From: Ecdyonurus torrentis
Taxonomy: Eukaryota > Arthropoda > Insecta > Ephemeroptera > Heptageniidae
DNA length: 64,000 nt
Assembly (NCBI GenBank): GCA_949318235.1
Contig: OX439133.1
Coordinates: 24,097,741 to 24,161,740 of the forward strand
Reading direction: 5' to 3'
Made by a program: the position numbers and the translations under genes. Below, piece by piece: positions 45,342-59,038 of this stretch. The notes under the pieces are model-generated. The model searched no databases. It saw only the letters and a list, made by a program, of their open reading frames with translations, and was not told the origin of the DNA. The stretch's first letter is position 1, and each line of letters opens with the position of its first letter.

Positions 45342-48300
45342 TAAGGCGTCACATAATCTAACGTTGTAGTGACAAAATTTAACGATAAAGATGAAAATTC
45401 TCCAAAAAAGGGAAAAAAAAGTTCGGAAAACAAAGAAAAATAATATTTCTTTAATATTTAATTTGATTCAGAATTCACAGTGATATAGTTTGTATTTTTT
45501 AGATTAAAAGATTTTTCAATTCATGATCCAATTTCTTGTGTGATATATTATAGAGAAAAAGTGGAAAAAATGTTTCATCCATAATCTATTTATGTCTAAT
45601 TTTTTTCTTCAAATCGTTATTTCTTATCAATTTAATATATTTTTAGTTTATTATACGGTAAGTACTTACTTAATTAATAATTAAGAAAAGTAAGGAGCCA
45701 CACAATCTAACGTTGTAGTGACAAAATTTAACAATAAAAATTTGAAATCCATTGAAAAGGAAAAAAATATTTCGGAAAAGAAAGAAAAATAATATTTCTT
45801 TAATATTTTATAGAATACAGAATCTAAAGTGATATAGTTTGTATTCTATTGATTAAAAGATTTTCCAATTAATGATCAAATTTCTTGTGTGATATATTAT
45901 AGAGAAAAAGTGGAAAAAAATGTTTCATCCGTACACTATTTTAAGTCAAATTTTATTTCCTCAAATCATTATTTCTCATCAATTTACTATATTTTTTAAT
46001 TACTATAGGGTAAGCACTTACTTAATTAAAAATTAGGAAAAGTAAGGCGTCACACAATTTAACGTTGTAGTGACAAAATTTAACGATAAAGATGTAAATG
46101 CGTCAAAAACGGGAAAAAAAGTTCGGAAAATAAAGAAAAATAATATTTCTTTAATATTTAATTTGATTCAGAATTCAAAGTGATATAGTTTGTATTTTAT
46201 TGATTAAAAGATTTTTCAATTCATGATCAAATTTCTTGTGTGATATATTATAGAGAAAAAGTGGAAAAAAATTTTCATCCATAATCTATTTTAGGTCGAA
46301 TTTTATTTCTTCAAATCGTTATTTCTTATCAATTTACTATATTTTTAGTTTATTATACGGTAAGTACTTACTTAATTAATAATTTACAAAAGTAAGGCGT
46401 CACACAATCTAACGTTGTAATGACAAAATTTAACGATAAAGATGTAAATTCTCCAAAAAAGGGGAAAAAAGTTCGGAAAACAAAGAAAAATAATATTTCT
46501 TTAATATTTAATTTGATTCAGAATTCAAAGTGATATAGTTTGTATTTTATTGAATAAAAGGTTTTTCAATACATGATTAAATTTCTTGTTTAATATACTA
46601 TATAGAAAAAGTGAAAAAAAGATGTTTCATCCATAAACTATTTTAAGTCAAATTTTATTTCTTCAAATCGTTATTTCTTAACAATTTACTATATTTTTTG
46701 TTTATTATATGGTAAGTACTTACTTAATCAATAATTAAGAAAAGTAAGGCGTCACACAATCTTACGTTGTAGTGACAAAATTTAACAATAAAAATTTGAA
46801 ATCCATTGAAAAGGAAAAAAATATTTCGGAAAAGAAAGAAAAATAATATTTCTATAATATTTTATAGGATACAGAATCTAAAGTGATATAGTTTGTATTC
46901 TATTGATTAAAAGATTTTTCAATTAATGATCAAATTTCTTGTGTGATATATTATAGAGAAAAAGTGGCAAAAAATGTTTCATCCGTACACTATTTTAAGT
47001 CGAATTTTATTTCCTCAAATCATTATTTCTCATCAATTTACTATATTTTTTAATTACTATAGGGTAAGCACTTACTTAATTAATAATTAGGAAAAGTAAG
47101 GCGTCACACAATCTAACGTTGTAGTGACAAAATTTAACGATAAAGATGAAAATTCTCCAAAAAAGGGAAAAAAAAGTTCGGAAAACAAAGAAAAATAATA
47201 TTTCTTTAATATTTAATTTGATTCAGAATTCACAGTGATATAGTTTGTATTTTTTTGATTAAAAGATTTTTCAATTCATGATCCAATTTCTTGTGTGATA
47301 TATTATAGAGAAAAAGTGGAAAAAATGTTTCATCCATAATCTATTTATGTCTAATTTTTTTCTTCAAATCGTTATTTCTTATCAATTTAATATATTTTTA
47401 GTTTATTATACGGTAAGTACTTACTTAATTAATAATTAAGAAAAGTAAGGAGCCACACAATCTAACGTTGTAGTGACAAAATTTAACAATAAAAATTTGA
47501 AATCCATTGAAAAGGAAAAAAATATTTCGGAAAAGAAAGAAAAATAATATTTCTTTAATATTTTATAGAATACAGAATCTAAAGTGATATAGTTTGTATT
47601 CTATTGATTAAAAGATTTTCCAATTAATGATCAAATTTCTTGTGTGATATATTATAGAGAAAAAGTGGAAAAAAATGTTTCATCCGTACACTATTTTAAG
47701 TCAAATTTTATTTCCTCAAATCATTATTTCTCATCAATTTACTATATTTTTTAATTACTATAGGTTAAGCACTTACTTAATTAAAAATTAGGAAAAGTAA
47801 GGCGTCACACAATTTAACGTTGTAGTGACAAAATTTAACGATAAAGATGTAAATGCTCCAAAAACGGGAAAAAAAGTTCGGAAAATAAAGAAAAATAATA
47901 TTTCTTTAATATTTAATTTGATTCAGAATTCAAAGTGATATAGTTTGTATTTTATTGATTAAAAGATTTTTCAATTCATGATCAAATTTCTTGTGTGATA
48001 TATTATAGAGAAAAAGTGGAAAAAAAATTTCATCCATAATCTATTTTAGGTCGAATTTTATTTCTTCAAATCGTTATTTCTTATCAATTTACTATATTTT
48101 TAGTTTATTATACGGTAAGTACTTACTTATTTAATAATTTACAAAAGTAAGGCGTCACACAATCTAACGTTGTAATGACAAAATTTAACGATAAAGATGT
48201 AAATTCTCCAAAAAAGGGGAAAAAAGTTCGGAAAACAAAGAAAAATAATATTTCTTTAATATTTAATTTGATTCAGAATTCAAAGTGATATAGTTTGTAT

Positions 48301-48499
48301 TTTATTGAATAAAAGGTTTTTCAATACATGATTAAATTTCTTGTTTAATATACTATATAGAAAAAGTGGAAAAAAGATGTTTCAACCTTAAACTATTTTA
48401 AGTCAAATTTTATTTCTTCAAATCGTTATTTCTTAACAATTTACTATATTTTTTGTTTATTATATGGTAAGTACTTACTTAATCAATAATTAAGAAAAG
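45342..48499 (+). repeat. local 5-monomer (1.75-kb) tandem duplication
   Basis: The order of monomer types from 45342 (types A3/C, B, A4', A2, B hybrid) repeats from 47096 (A3/C, B, A4', A2, then B at 48500), a shift of 1754 bp with nearly identical sequence. Types are defined by the A-rich block: B has AATTTGAAATCCATTGAAAA, A2 has GATGTAAATTCTCC with a GAATAAAAGG word, A3 has GATGAAAATTCTCC, and A4' has GATGTAAATGC. Confidence 0.75.
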
Positions 48500-51400
48500 T
48501 AAGGCGTCACACAATCTTACGTTGTAGTGACAAAATTTAACAATAAAAATTTGAAATCCATTGAAAAGGAAAAAAATATTTCGGAAAAGAAAGAAAAATA
48601 ATATTTCTATAATATTTTATAGGATACAGAATCTAAAGTGATATAGTTTGTATTCTATTGATTAAAAGATTTTTCAATTAATGATCAAATTGCTTGTGTG
48701 ATATATTATAGAGAAAAAGTGGAAAAAAATGTTTCATCCGTACACTATTTTAAGTCGAATTTTATTTCCTCAAATCGTTATTTCTTAACAATTTACTATA
48801 TTTTTTGTTTATTATATGGTAAGTACTTACTTAATCAATAATTAAGAAAAGTAAGGCGTCACACAATCTTACGTTGTAGTGACAAAATTTAACGATAAAG
48901 ATATAAATTCTCCAAAAAAGGGGAAAAACAGTTCGGAAAATAAAGGAAAATAATATTTCTTAATATTTAATTTGATTCAGAATTCAAAGTGATATTGTTT
49001 GTATTTTATTGATTAAAAGATTTTTCAATTCATGATCAAACTTCTTGTGTGATATAATATAGAGAAAAAGTGGAAAACATGTTTCATCCATAAACTATTT
49101 TAAGTCGTATTTTATTTCTTCAAATCGTTATTTCTTATCAATTTAATATATTTTTTTGTTTATTATAGGGTAAGTACTTACTTAATTTATAATAAAGAAA
49201 AGTAAGGAGCCACACAATCTAACGTTTCGTGACAAAATTTAACAATAAAAATTTGAAATCCATTGAAAAGGAAAAAAATATTTCGGAAAAGAAAGAAAAA
49301 TAATATTTCTTTAATATTTTATAGAATACAGAATCTAAAGTGATATAGTTTGTATTCTATTGATTAAAAGATTTTCCAATTAATGATCAAATTTCTTGTG
49401 TGATATATTATAGAGAAAAAGTGGAAAAATGTTTCATCCATCATCTATTTAGGTCGAATTTTATTTCTTCAAATCGTTATTTCTTATCAATTTACTATAT
49501 TTTTAGTTTATTATACGGTAAGTACTTACTTAATTAATAATTAAGAAAAGTAAGGAGCCACACAATCTAACGTTGTAGTGACAAAATTTAACAATAAAAA
49601 TTTGAAATCCATTGAAAAGGAAAAAAATATTTCGGAAAAGAAAGAAAAATAATATTTCTTTAATATTTTATAGGACACAGAATCTAAAGTGATATAGTTT
49701 GTATTCTATTGATTAAAAGATTTTTCAATTAATGATCAAATTTCTTGTGTGATATATTATAGAGAAAAAGTGGAAAAAAATGTTTCATCCGTACACTATT
49801 TTAAGTCGAATTTTATTTCCTCAAACCATTATTTCTCATCAATTTACTATATTTTTTATTTACTATAGGGTAAGCACTTACTTAATTAAAAATTAGGAAA
49901 AGTAAGGCGTCACACAATCTAACGTTGTAATGACAAAATTTAACGATAAAGATGTAAATTCTCCAAAAAAGGGGAAAAAAGTTCGGAAAACAAAGAAAAA
50001 TAATATTTCTTTAATATTTAATTTGATTCAGAATTCAAAGTGATATAGTTTGTATTTTATTGAATAAAAGGTTTTTCAATACATGATTAAATTTCTTGTT
50101 TAATATACTATATAGAAAAAGTGGAAAAAAGATGTTTCATCCATAAACTATTTAAAGTCAAATTTTATTTCTTCAAATCGTTATTTCTTAACAATTTACT
50201 ATATTTTTTGTTTATTATATGGTAAGTACTTACTTAATCAATAATTAAGAAAAGTAAGGCGTCACACAATCTTACGTTGTAGTGACAAAATTTAACGATA
50301 AAGATATAAATTCTCCAAAAAAGGGGAAAAACAGTTCGGAAAATAATGGAAAATAATATTTCTTAATATTTAATTTGATTCAGAATTCAAAGTGATATTG
50401 TTTGTATTTTATTGATTAAAAGATTTTTCAATTCATGATCAAATTTCTTGTGTGATATAATATAGAGAAAAAGTGGAAAACATGTTTCATCCATAAACTA
50501 TTTTAAGTCGTATTTTATTTCTTCAAATCGTTATTTCTTATCAATTTAATATATTTTTTTGTTTATTATAGGGTAAGTACTTACTTAATTTATAATAAAG
50601 AAAAGTAAGGAGCCACACAATCTAACGTTGTAATCACAAAATTTAACGATAAAACTATAAAAGCTCTAAAAAAGGGGGAAAAAGAAGTTCAGAAAATAAA
50701 GAAAAATAATATTTCTTTAATATTTAATTTGATTCAGAATTCACAGTGATATAGTTTGTATTTTTTTGATTAAAAGATTTTTCAATTCATGATTCAATTT
50801 CTTGTGTGATATATTATAGAGAAAAAGTGGAAAAAATGTTTCATCCATAATCTATTTATGTCGAATTTTATTTCTTCAAATCGTTATTTCTTATCAATTT
50901 ACTATATTTTTAGTTTATTATACGGTAAGTACTTACTTAATTATTAATTAAGAAAAGTAAGGAGCCACACAATCTAACGTTGTAGTGACAAAATTTAACA
51001 ATAAAAATTTGAAATCCATTGAAAAGGAAAAAAATATTTCGGAAAAGAAAGAAAAATAATATTTCTTTAATATTTTATAGAATACAGAATCTAAAGTGAT
51101 ATAGTTTGTATTCTATTGATTAAAAGATTTTCCAATTAATGATCAAATTTCTTGTGTGATATATTATAGAGAAAAAGTGGAAAAAAATGTTTTATCCGTA
51201 CACTATTTTAAGTCAAATTTTATTTCCTCAAATCATTATTTCTCATCAATTTACTATATTTTTTAATTACTATAGGGTAAGCACTTACTTAATTAAAAAT
51301 TAGGAAAAGTAAGGCGTCACACAATTTAACGTTGTAGTGACAAAATTTAACGATAAAGATGTAAATGCTCCAAAAACGGGAAAAAAAGTTCGGAAAATAA

Positions 51401-53034
51401 AGAAAAATAATATTTCTTTAATATTTAATTTGATTCAGAATTCAAAGTGATATAGTTTGTATTTTATTGATTAAAAGATTTTTCAATTCATGATCAAATT
51501 TCTTGTGTGATATATTATAGAGAAAAAGTGGAACAAAATTTTCATCAATAATCTATTTTAGGTCGAATTTTATTTCTTCAAATCGTTATTTCTTATCAAT
51601 TTACTATATTTTTAGTTTATTATACGGTAAGTACTTACTTAATTAATAATTTACAAAAGTAAGGCGTCACACAATCTAACGTTGTAATGACAAAATTTAA
51701 CGATAAAGATGTAAATTCTCCAAAAAAGGGAAAAAAAAGTTCGGAAAACAAAGAAAAATAATATTTCTTTAATATTTAATTTGATTCAGAATTCAAAGTG
51801 ATATAGTTTGTATTTTATTGAATAAAAGATTTTTCAATTCATGATCAAATTTCTTGTGTGATATAATATAGAGAAAAAGTGGAAAACATGTTTCATCCAT
51901 AAACTATTTTAAGTCGTATTTTATTTCTTCAAATCGTTATTTCTTATCAATTTAATATATTTTTTTGTTTATTATAGGGTAAGTACTTACTTAATTTATA
52001 ATAAAGAAAAGTAAGGAGCCACACAATCTAACGTTGTAATCACAAAATTTAACGATAAAACTATAAAAGCTCTAAAAAAGGGGAAAAAAGAAGTTCAGAA
52101 AATAAAGAAAAATAATATTTCTTTAATATTTAATTTGATTCAGAATTCACAGTGATATAGTTTGTATTTTTTTGATTAAAAGATTTTTCAATTCATGATT
52201 CAATTTCTTGTGTGATATATTATAGAGAAAAAGTGGAAAAAATGTTTTAATCCATAATCTATTTATGTCGAATTTTATTTCTTCAAATCGTTATTTCTTA
52301 TCAATTTACTATATTTTTAGTTTATTATACGGTAAGTACTTACTTAATTATTAATTAAGAAAAGTAAGGAGCCACACAATCTAACGTTGTAGTGACAAAA
52401 TTTAACAATAAAAATTTGAAATCCATTGAAAAGGAAAAAAATATTTCGGAAAAGAAAGAAAAATAATATTTCTTTAATATTTTATAGAATACAGAATCTA
52501 AAGTGATATAGTTTGTATTCTATTGATTAAAATATTTTCCAATTAATGATCAAATTTCTTGTGTGATATATTATAGAGAAAAAGTGGAAAAAAATGTTTC
52601 ATCCGTACACTATCTTAAGTCGAATTTTATTTCCTCAAATCATTATTTCTCATCAATTTACTATATTTTTTATTTACTATAGGGTAAGCACTTACTTAAT
52701 TAAAAATTAGGAAAAGTAAGGCGTCACACAATTTAACGTTGTAGTGACAAAATTTAACGATAAAGATGTAAATTCTCCAAAAAAGGGAAAAAAAAGTTCG
52801 GAAAATAAAGAAAAATAATATTTCTTTAATATTTAATTTGATTCAGAATTCAAAGTGATATAGTTTGTATTTTATTGATTAAAAGATTTTTCAATTCATA
52901 ATCAAATTTCTTGTGTGATATATTATAGAGAAAAAGTGGAAAAAAATTTTCATCCATAATCTATTTTAGGTCGAATTTTATTTCTTCAAATCGTTATTTC
53001 TTAACAATTTACTATATTTTTTGTTTATTATACG

Positions 53035-53046
53035 GTAAGTACTTAC
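53035..53046. other. example of the 12-bp palindrome in each monomer
   Basis: GTAAGTACTTAC is a perfect palindrome found once per monomer (or as the one-base variant GTAAGCACTTAC), usually preceded by TATTATACG or CTATAGG. It is among the most conserved segments. Its spacing is fixed relative to the GC-richer dyad about 35 bp downstream. It may be a protein-binding box. Confidence 0.75.
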
Positions 53047-53065
53047 TTAATTAATATTTTACAAA

Positions 53066-55875
53066 AGTAAGGCGTCACACAATCTAACGTTGTAATGATA
53101 AAATTTAACGATAAAGATATAAATTCTCCAAAAAAGGGGAAAAACAGTTCGGAAAATAAAGGAAAATAATATTTCTTAATATTTAATTTGATTCAGAATT
53201 CAAAGTGATATTGTTTGTATTTTATTGATTAAAAGATTTTTCAATTCATGATCAAATTTCTTGTGTGATATAATATAGAGAAAAAGTGGAAAACATGTTT
53301 CATCCATAAACTATTTTAAGTCGTATTTTATTTCTTCAAATCGTTATTTCTTATCAATTTAATATATTTTTTTGTTTATTATAGGGTAAGTACTTACTTA
53401 ATTTATAATAAAGAAAAGTAAGGAGCCACACAATCTAACGTTGTAATCACAAAATTTAACGATAAAACTATAAAAGCTCTAAAAAAGGGGAAAAAAGAAG
53501 TTCAGAAAATAAAGAAAAATAATATTTCTTTAATATTTAATTTGATTCAGAATTCACAGTGATATAGTTTGTATTTTTTTGATTAAAAGATTTTTCAATT
53601 AATGATTCAATTTCTTGTGTGATATATTATAGAGAAAAAGTGGAAAAAATGTTTCATCCATAATCTATTTATGACGAATTTTATTTCTTCAAATCGTTAT
53701 TTCTTATCAATTTACTATATTTTTAGTTTATTATACGGTAAGTACTTACTTAATTATTAATTAAGAAAAGTAAGGAGCCACACAATCTAACGTTGTAGTG
53801 ACAAAAATTAACAATAAAAATTTGAAATCCATTGAAAAGGAAAAAAATATTTCGGAAAAGAAAGAAAAATAATATTTCTTTAATATTTTATAGAATACAG
53901 AATCTAAAGTGATATAGTTTGTATTCTATTGATTAAAATATTTTCCAATTAATGATCAAATTTCTTGTGTGATATATTATAGAGAAAAAGTGGAAAAAAA
54001 TTTTCATCCGTACACTATCTTAAGTCGAATTTTATTTCCTCAAATCGTTATTTCTTAACAATTTACTATATTTTTTGTTTATTATACGGTAAGTACTTAC
54101 TTAATTAATATTTTACAAAAGTAAGGCGTCACACAATCTAACGTTGTAATGACAAAATTTAACGATAAAGATGTAAATTCTCCAAAAAAGGGGAAAAAAG
54201 TTCGGAAAACAAAGAAAAATAATATTTCTTTAATATTTAATTTGATTCAGAATTCAAAGTGATATAGTTTGTATTTTATTGAATAAAAGGTTTTTCAATA
54301 CATGATTAAATTTCTTGTTTAATATACTATATAGAAAAAGTGGAAAAAAGATGTTTCATCCATAAACTATTTTAAGTCAAATTTTATTTCTTCAAATCGT
54401 TATTTCTTAACAATTTACTATATTTTTTGTTTATTATATGGTAAGTACTTACTTAATCAATAATTAAGAAAAGTAAGGCGTCACACAATCTAACGTTGTA
54501 GTGACAAAATTTAACGATAAAGATATAAATTCTCCAAAAAAGGGGAAAAACAGTTCGGAAAATAAAGAAAAATAATATTTCTTTAATATTTAATTTGATT
54601 AAGAATTCAAAGTGATATAGTTTGTAATTTATTGATTAAAAGATTTTTCAATTCATGATCAAATTTCATGTGTGATATATTATAGAGAAAAAGTGGAAAA
54701 AATGTTTCATCCATCATCTATTTAGGTCGAATTTTATTTCTTCAAATCGTTATTTCTTATCAATTTACTATATTTTTAGTTTATTATACGGTAAGTACTT
54801 ACTTAATAAATAATTAAGAAAAGTAAGGAGCCACACAATCTAACGTTGTAGTGACAAAATTTATCAATAAAAATTTGAAATCCATTGAAAAGGAAAAAAA
54901 TATTTCGGAAAAGAAAGAAAAATAATATTTCTATAATATTTTATAGGATACAGAATCTAAAGTGATATAGTTTGTATTCTATTGATTAAAAGATTTTTCA
55001 ATTAATGATCAAATTTCTTGTGAGATATATTATAGAGAAAAAGTGGAAAAAAATGTTTCATCCGTACACTATTTTAAGTCGAATTTTATTTCCTCAAATC
55101 ATTATTTCTCATCAATTTACTATATTTTTTAATTACTATAGGGTAAGCACTTACTTAATTAATAATTAGGAAAAGTAAGGCGTCACACAATCTAACGTTG
55201 TAGTGACAAAATTTAACGATAAAGATGAAAATTCTCCAAAAAAGGGAAAAAAAAGTTCGGAAAACAAAGAAAAATAATATTTCTTTAATATTTAATTTGA
55301 TTCAGAATTCAAAGTGATATAGTTTGTATTTTATTGATTAAAAGATTTTTCAATTCATGATCAAATTTCTTGTGTGATATATTATAGAGAAAAAGTGGAA
55401 AAAAATTTTTATCCATAATCTATTTTAGGTCGAATTTTATTTCTTCAAATCGTTATTTCTTATCAATTTACTATATTTTTAGTTTATTATACGGTAAGTA
55501 CTTACTTAATTAATAATTTACAAAAGTAAGGCGTCACACAATCTAACGTTGTAATGACAAAATTTAACGATCAAGATGTAAATTCTCCAAAAAAGGGGAA
55601 AAAAGTTCGGAAAACAAAGAAAAATAATATTTCTTTAATATTTAATTTGATTCAGAATTCAAAGTGATATAGTTTGTATTTTATTGAATAAAAGATTTTT
55701 CAATACATGATTAAATTTCTTGTTTAATATACTATATAGAAAAAGTGGAAAAAAGATGTTTCATCCATAAACTATTTTAAGTCAAATTTTATTTCTTCAA
55801 ATCGTTATTTCTTAACAATTTACTATATTTTTTGTTTATTATATGGTAAGTACTTACTTAATCAATATATAAGAA
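53066..55875 (+). repeat. higher-order repeat unit 1, 8 monomers (2.81 kb)
   Basis: Monomer starts and types: 53066 D, 53418 C, 53770 B, 54121 A2, 54475 A1, 54826 B, 55175 A3, 55527 A2. D has ATTTCTTAATATTT with GATATTGTTTG; C has AACTATAAAAGCTCT; A1 has GATATAAATTCTCC with GGGGAAAAACAG. The same order recurs at 56228. Confidence 0.82.
54480..54505. other. example of the GC-richer dyad in each monomer
   Basis: This 26-bp segment starts GTCACACAA and ends TTGTAGTGAC, so GTCAC/GTGAC and CAA/TTG are placed symmetrically around TAACG. It is the only consistently GC-richer part of the monomer. Two alternative left edges exist across the array (GGCGTCAC and GGAGCCAC); the second breaks the outer symmetry. 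Confidence 0.65.
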
Positions 55876-56227
55876 AAGTAAGGCGTCACACAATCTAACG
55901 TTGTAGTGACAAAATTTAACGATAAAGATATAAATTCTCCAAAAAAGGGGAAAAACAGTTCGGAAAATAAAGGAAAATAATATTTCTTAATATTTAATTT
56001 GATTCAGAATTCAAAGTGATATTGTTTGTATTTTATTGATTAAAAGATTTTTCAATTCATAATCAAATTTCTTGTGTGATATATTATAGAGAAAAAGTGG
56101 AAAAAAATTTTCATCCATAATCTATTTTAGGTCGAATTTTATTTCTTCAAATCGTTATTTCTTAACAATTTACTATATTTTTTGTTTATTATACGGTAAG
56201 TACTTACTTAATTAATATTTTACAAAA
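55876..56227 (+). repeat. extra D-type monomer between units
   Basis: A single additional D monomer separates two 8-monomer units and lacks the following C. A register-shifted exchange between D monomers would leave this signature. Confidence 0.7.
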
Positions 56228-59038
56228 GTAAGGCGTCACACAATCTAACGTTGTAATGATAAAATTTAACGATAAAGATATAAATTCTCCAAAAAAGGGG
56301 AAAAACAGTTCGGAAAATAAAGGAAAATAATATTTCTTAATATTTAATTTGATTCAGAATTCAAAGTGATATTGTTTGTATTTTATTGATTAAAAGATTT
56401 TTCAATTCATGATCAAATTTCTTGTGTGATATAATATAGAGAAAAAGTGGAAAACATGTTTCATCCATAAACTATTTTAAGTCGTATTTTATTTCTTCAA
56501 ATCGTTATTTCTTATCAATTTAATATATTTTTTTGTTTATTATAGGGTAAGTACTTACTTAATTTATAATAAAGAAAAGTAAGGAGCCACACAATCTAAC
56601 GTTGTAATCACAAAATTTAACGATAAAACTATAAAAGCTCTAAAAAAGGGGAAAAAAGAAGTTCAGAAAATAAAGAAAAATAATATTTCTTTAATATTTA
56701 ATTTGATTCAGAATTCACAGTGATATAGTTTGTATTTTTTTGATTAAAAGATTTTTCAATTCATGATTCAATTTCTTGTGTGATATATTATAGAGAAAAA
56801 GTGGAAAAAATGTTTCATCCATAATCTATTTATGTCGAATTTTATTTCTTCAAATCGTTATTTCTTATCAATTTACTATATTTTTAGTTTATTATACGGT
56901 AAGTACTTACTTAATTATTAATTAAGAAAAGTAAGGAGCCACACAATCTAACGTTGTAGTGACAAAAATTAACAATAAAAATTTGAAATCCATTGAAAAG
57001 GAAAAAAATATTTCGGAAAAGAAAGAAAAATAATATTTCTTTAATATTTTATAGAATACAGAATCTAAAGTGATATAGTTTGTATTCTATTGATTAAAAT
57101 ATTTTCCAATTAATGATCAAATTTCTTGTGTGATATATTATAGAGAAAAAGTGGAAAAAAATTTTCATCCGTACACTATCTTAAGTCGAATTTTATTTCC
57201 TCAAATCGTTATTTCTTAACAATTTACTATATTTTTTGTTTATTATACGGTAAGTACTTACTTAATTAATATTTTACAAAAGTAAGGCGTCACACAATCT
57301 AACGTTGTAATGACAAAAATTAACGATAAAGATGTAAATTCTCCAAAAAAGGGGAAAAAAGTTCGGAAAACAAAGAAAAATAATATTTCTTTAATATTTA
57401 ATTTGATTCAGAATTCAAAGTGATATAGTTTGTATTTTATTGAATAAAAGGTTTTTCAATACATGATTAAATTTCTTGTTTAATATACTATATAGAAAAA
57501 GTGGAAAAAAGATGTTTCATCCATAAACTATTTTAAGTCAAATTTTATTTCTTCAAATCGTTATTTCTTAACAATTTACTATATTTTTTGTTTATTATAT
57601 GGTAAGTACTTACTTAATCAATAATTAAGAAAAGTAAGGCGTCACACAATCTTACGTTGTAGTGACAAAATTTAACGATAAAGATATAAATTCTCCAAAA
57701 AAGGGGAAAAACAGTTCGGAAAATAAAGAAAAATAATATTTCTTTAATATTTAATTTGATTAAGAATTCAAAGTGATATAGTTTGTAATTTATTGATTAA
57801 AAGATTTTTCAATTCATGATCAAATTTCATGTGTGATATATTATAGAGAAAAAGTGGAAAAAATGTTTCATCCATCATCTATTTAGGTCGAATTTTATTT
57901 CTTCAAATCGTTATTTCTTATCAATTTACTATATTTTTAGTTTATTATACGGTAAGTACTTACTTAATTAATAATTAAGAAAAGTAAGTAGCCACACAAT
58001 CTAACGTTGTAGTGACAAAATTTAACAATAAAAATTTGAAATCCATTGAAAAGGAAAAAAATATTTCGGAAAAGAAAGAAAAATAATATTTCTATAATAT
58101 TTTATAGGATACAGAATCTAAAGTGATATAGTTTGTATTCTATTGATTAAAAGATTTTTCAATTAATGATCAAATTTCTTGTGTGATATATTATAGAGAA
58201 AAAGTGAAAAAAAATGTTTCATCCGTACACTATTTTAAGTCGAATTTTATTTCCTCAAATCATTATTTCTCATCAATTTACTATATTTTTTAATTACTAT
58301 AGGGTAAGCACTTACTTAATTAATAATTAGGAAAAGTAAGGCGTCACACAATCTGACGTTGTAGTGACAAAATTTAACGATAAAGATGAAAATTCTCCAA
58401 AAAAGGGAAAAAAAAGTTCGGAAAACAAAGAAAAATAATATTTCTTTAATATTTAATTTGATTCAGAATTCAAAGTGATATAGTTTGTATTTTATTGATT
58501 AAAAGATTTTTCAATTCATGATCAAATTTCTTGTGTGATATATTATAGAGAAAAAGTGGAAAAATTTTTTTATCCATAATCTATTTTAGGTCGAATTTTA
58601 TTTCTTCAAATCGTTATTTCTTATCAATTTACTATATTTTTAGTTTATTATACGGTAAGTACTTACTTAATTAATATTTTACAAAAGTAAGGCGTCACAC
58701 AATCTAACGTTGTAATGACAAAATTTAACGATAAAGATGTAAATTCTCCAAAAAAGGGGAAAAAAGTTCGGAAAACAAAGAAAAATAATATTTCTTTAAT
58801 ATTTAATTTGATTCAGAATTCAAAGTGATATAGTTTGTATTTTATTGAATAAAAGATTTTTCAATACATGATTAAATTTCTTGTTTAATATACTATATAG
58901 AAAAAGTGGAAAAAAGATGTTTCATCCATAAACTATTTTAAGTCAAATTTTATTTCTTCAAATCGTTATTTCTTAACAATTTACTATATTTTTTGTTTAT
59001 TATATGGTAAGTACTTACTTAATCAATAATTAAGAAAA
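56228..59038 (+). repeat. higher-order repeat unit 2, 8 monomers (2.81 kb)
   Basis: D 56228, C 56580, B 56931, A2 57283, A1 57637, B 57987, A3 58338, A2 58688: the same order and almost the same sequence as unit 1. Marker variants absent from unit 1 include ATCTGACGTT at 58351 and AAAGTGAAAAAAAATG at 58201. Confidence 0.83.

Noticed and set aside
53035..53046. GTAAGT in the satellite palindrome as splice donors of a repeated gene
   Set aside because: The palindrome gives a donor-like word on both strands and no open frame accompanies it in any monomer.
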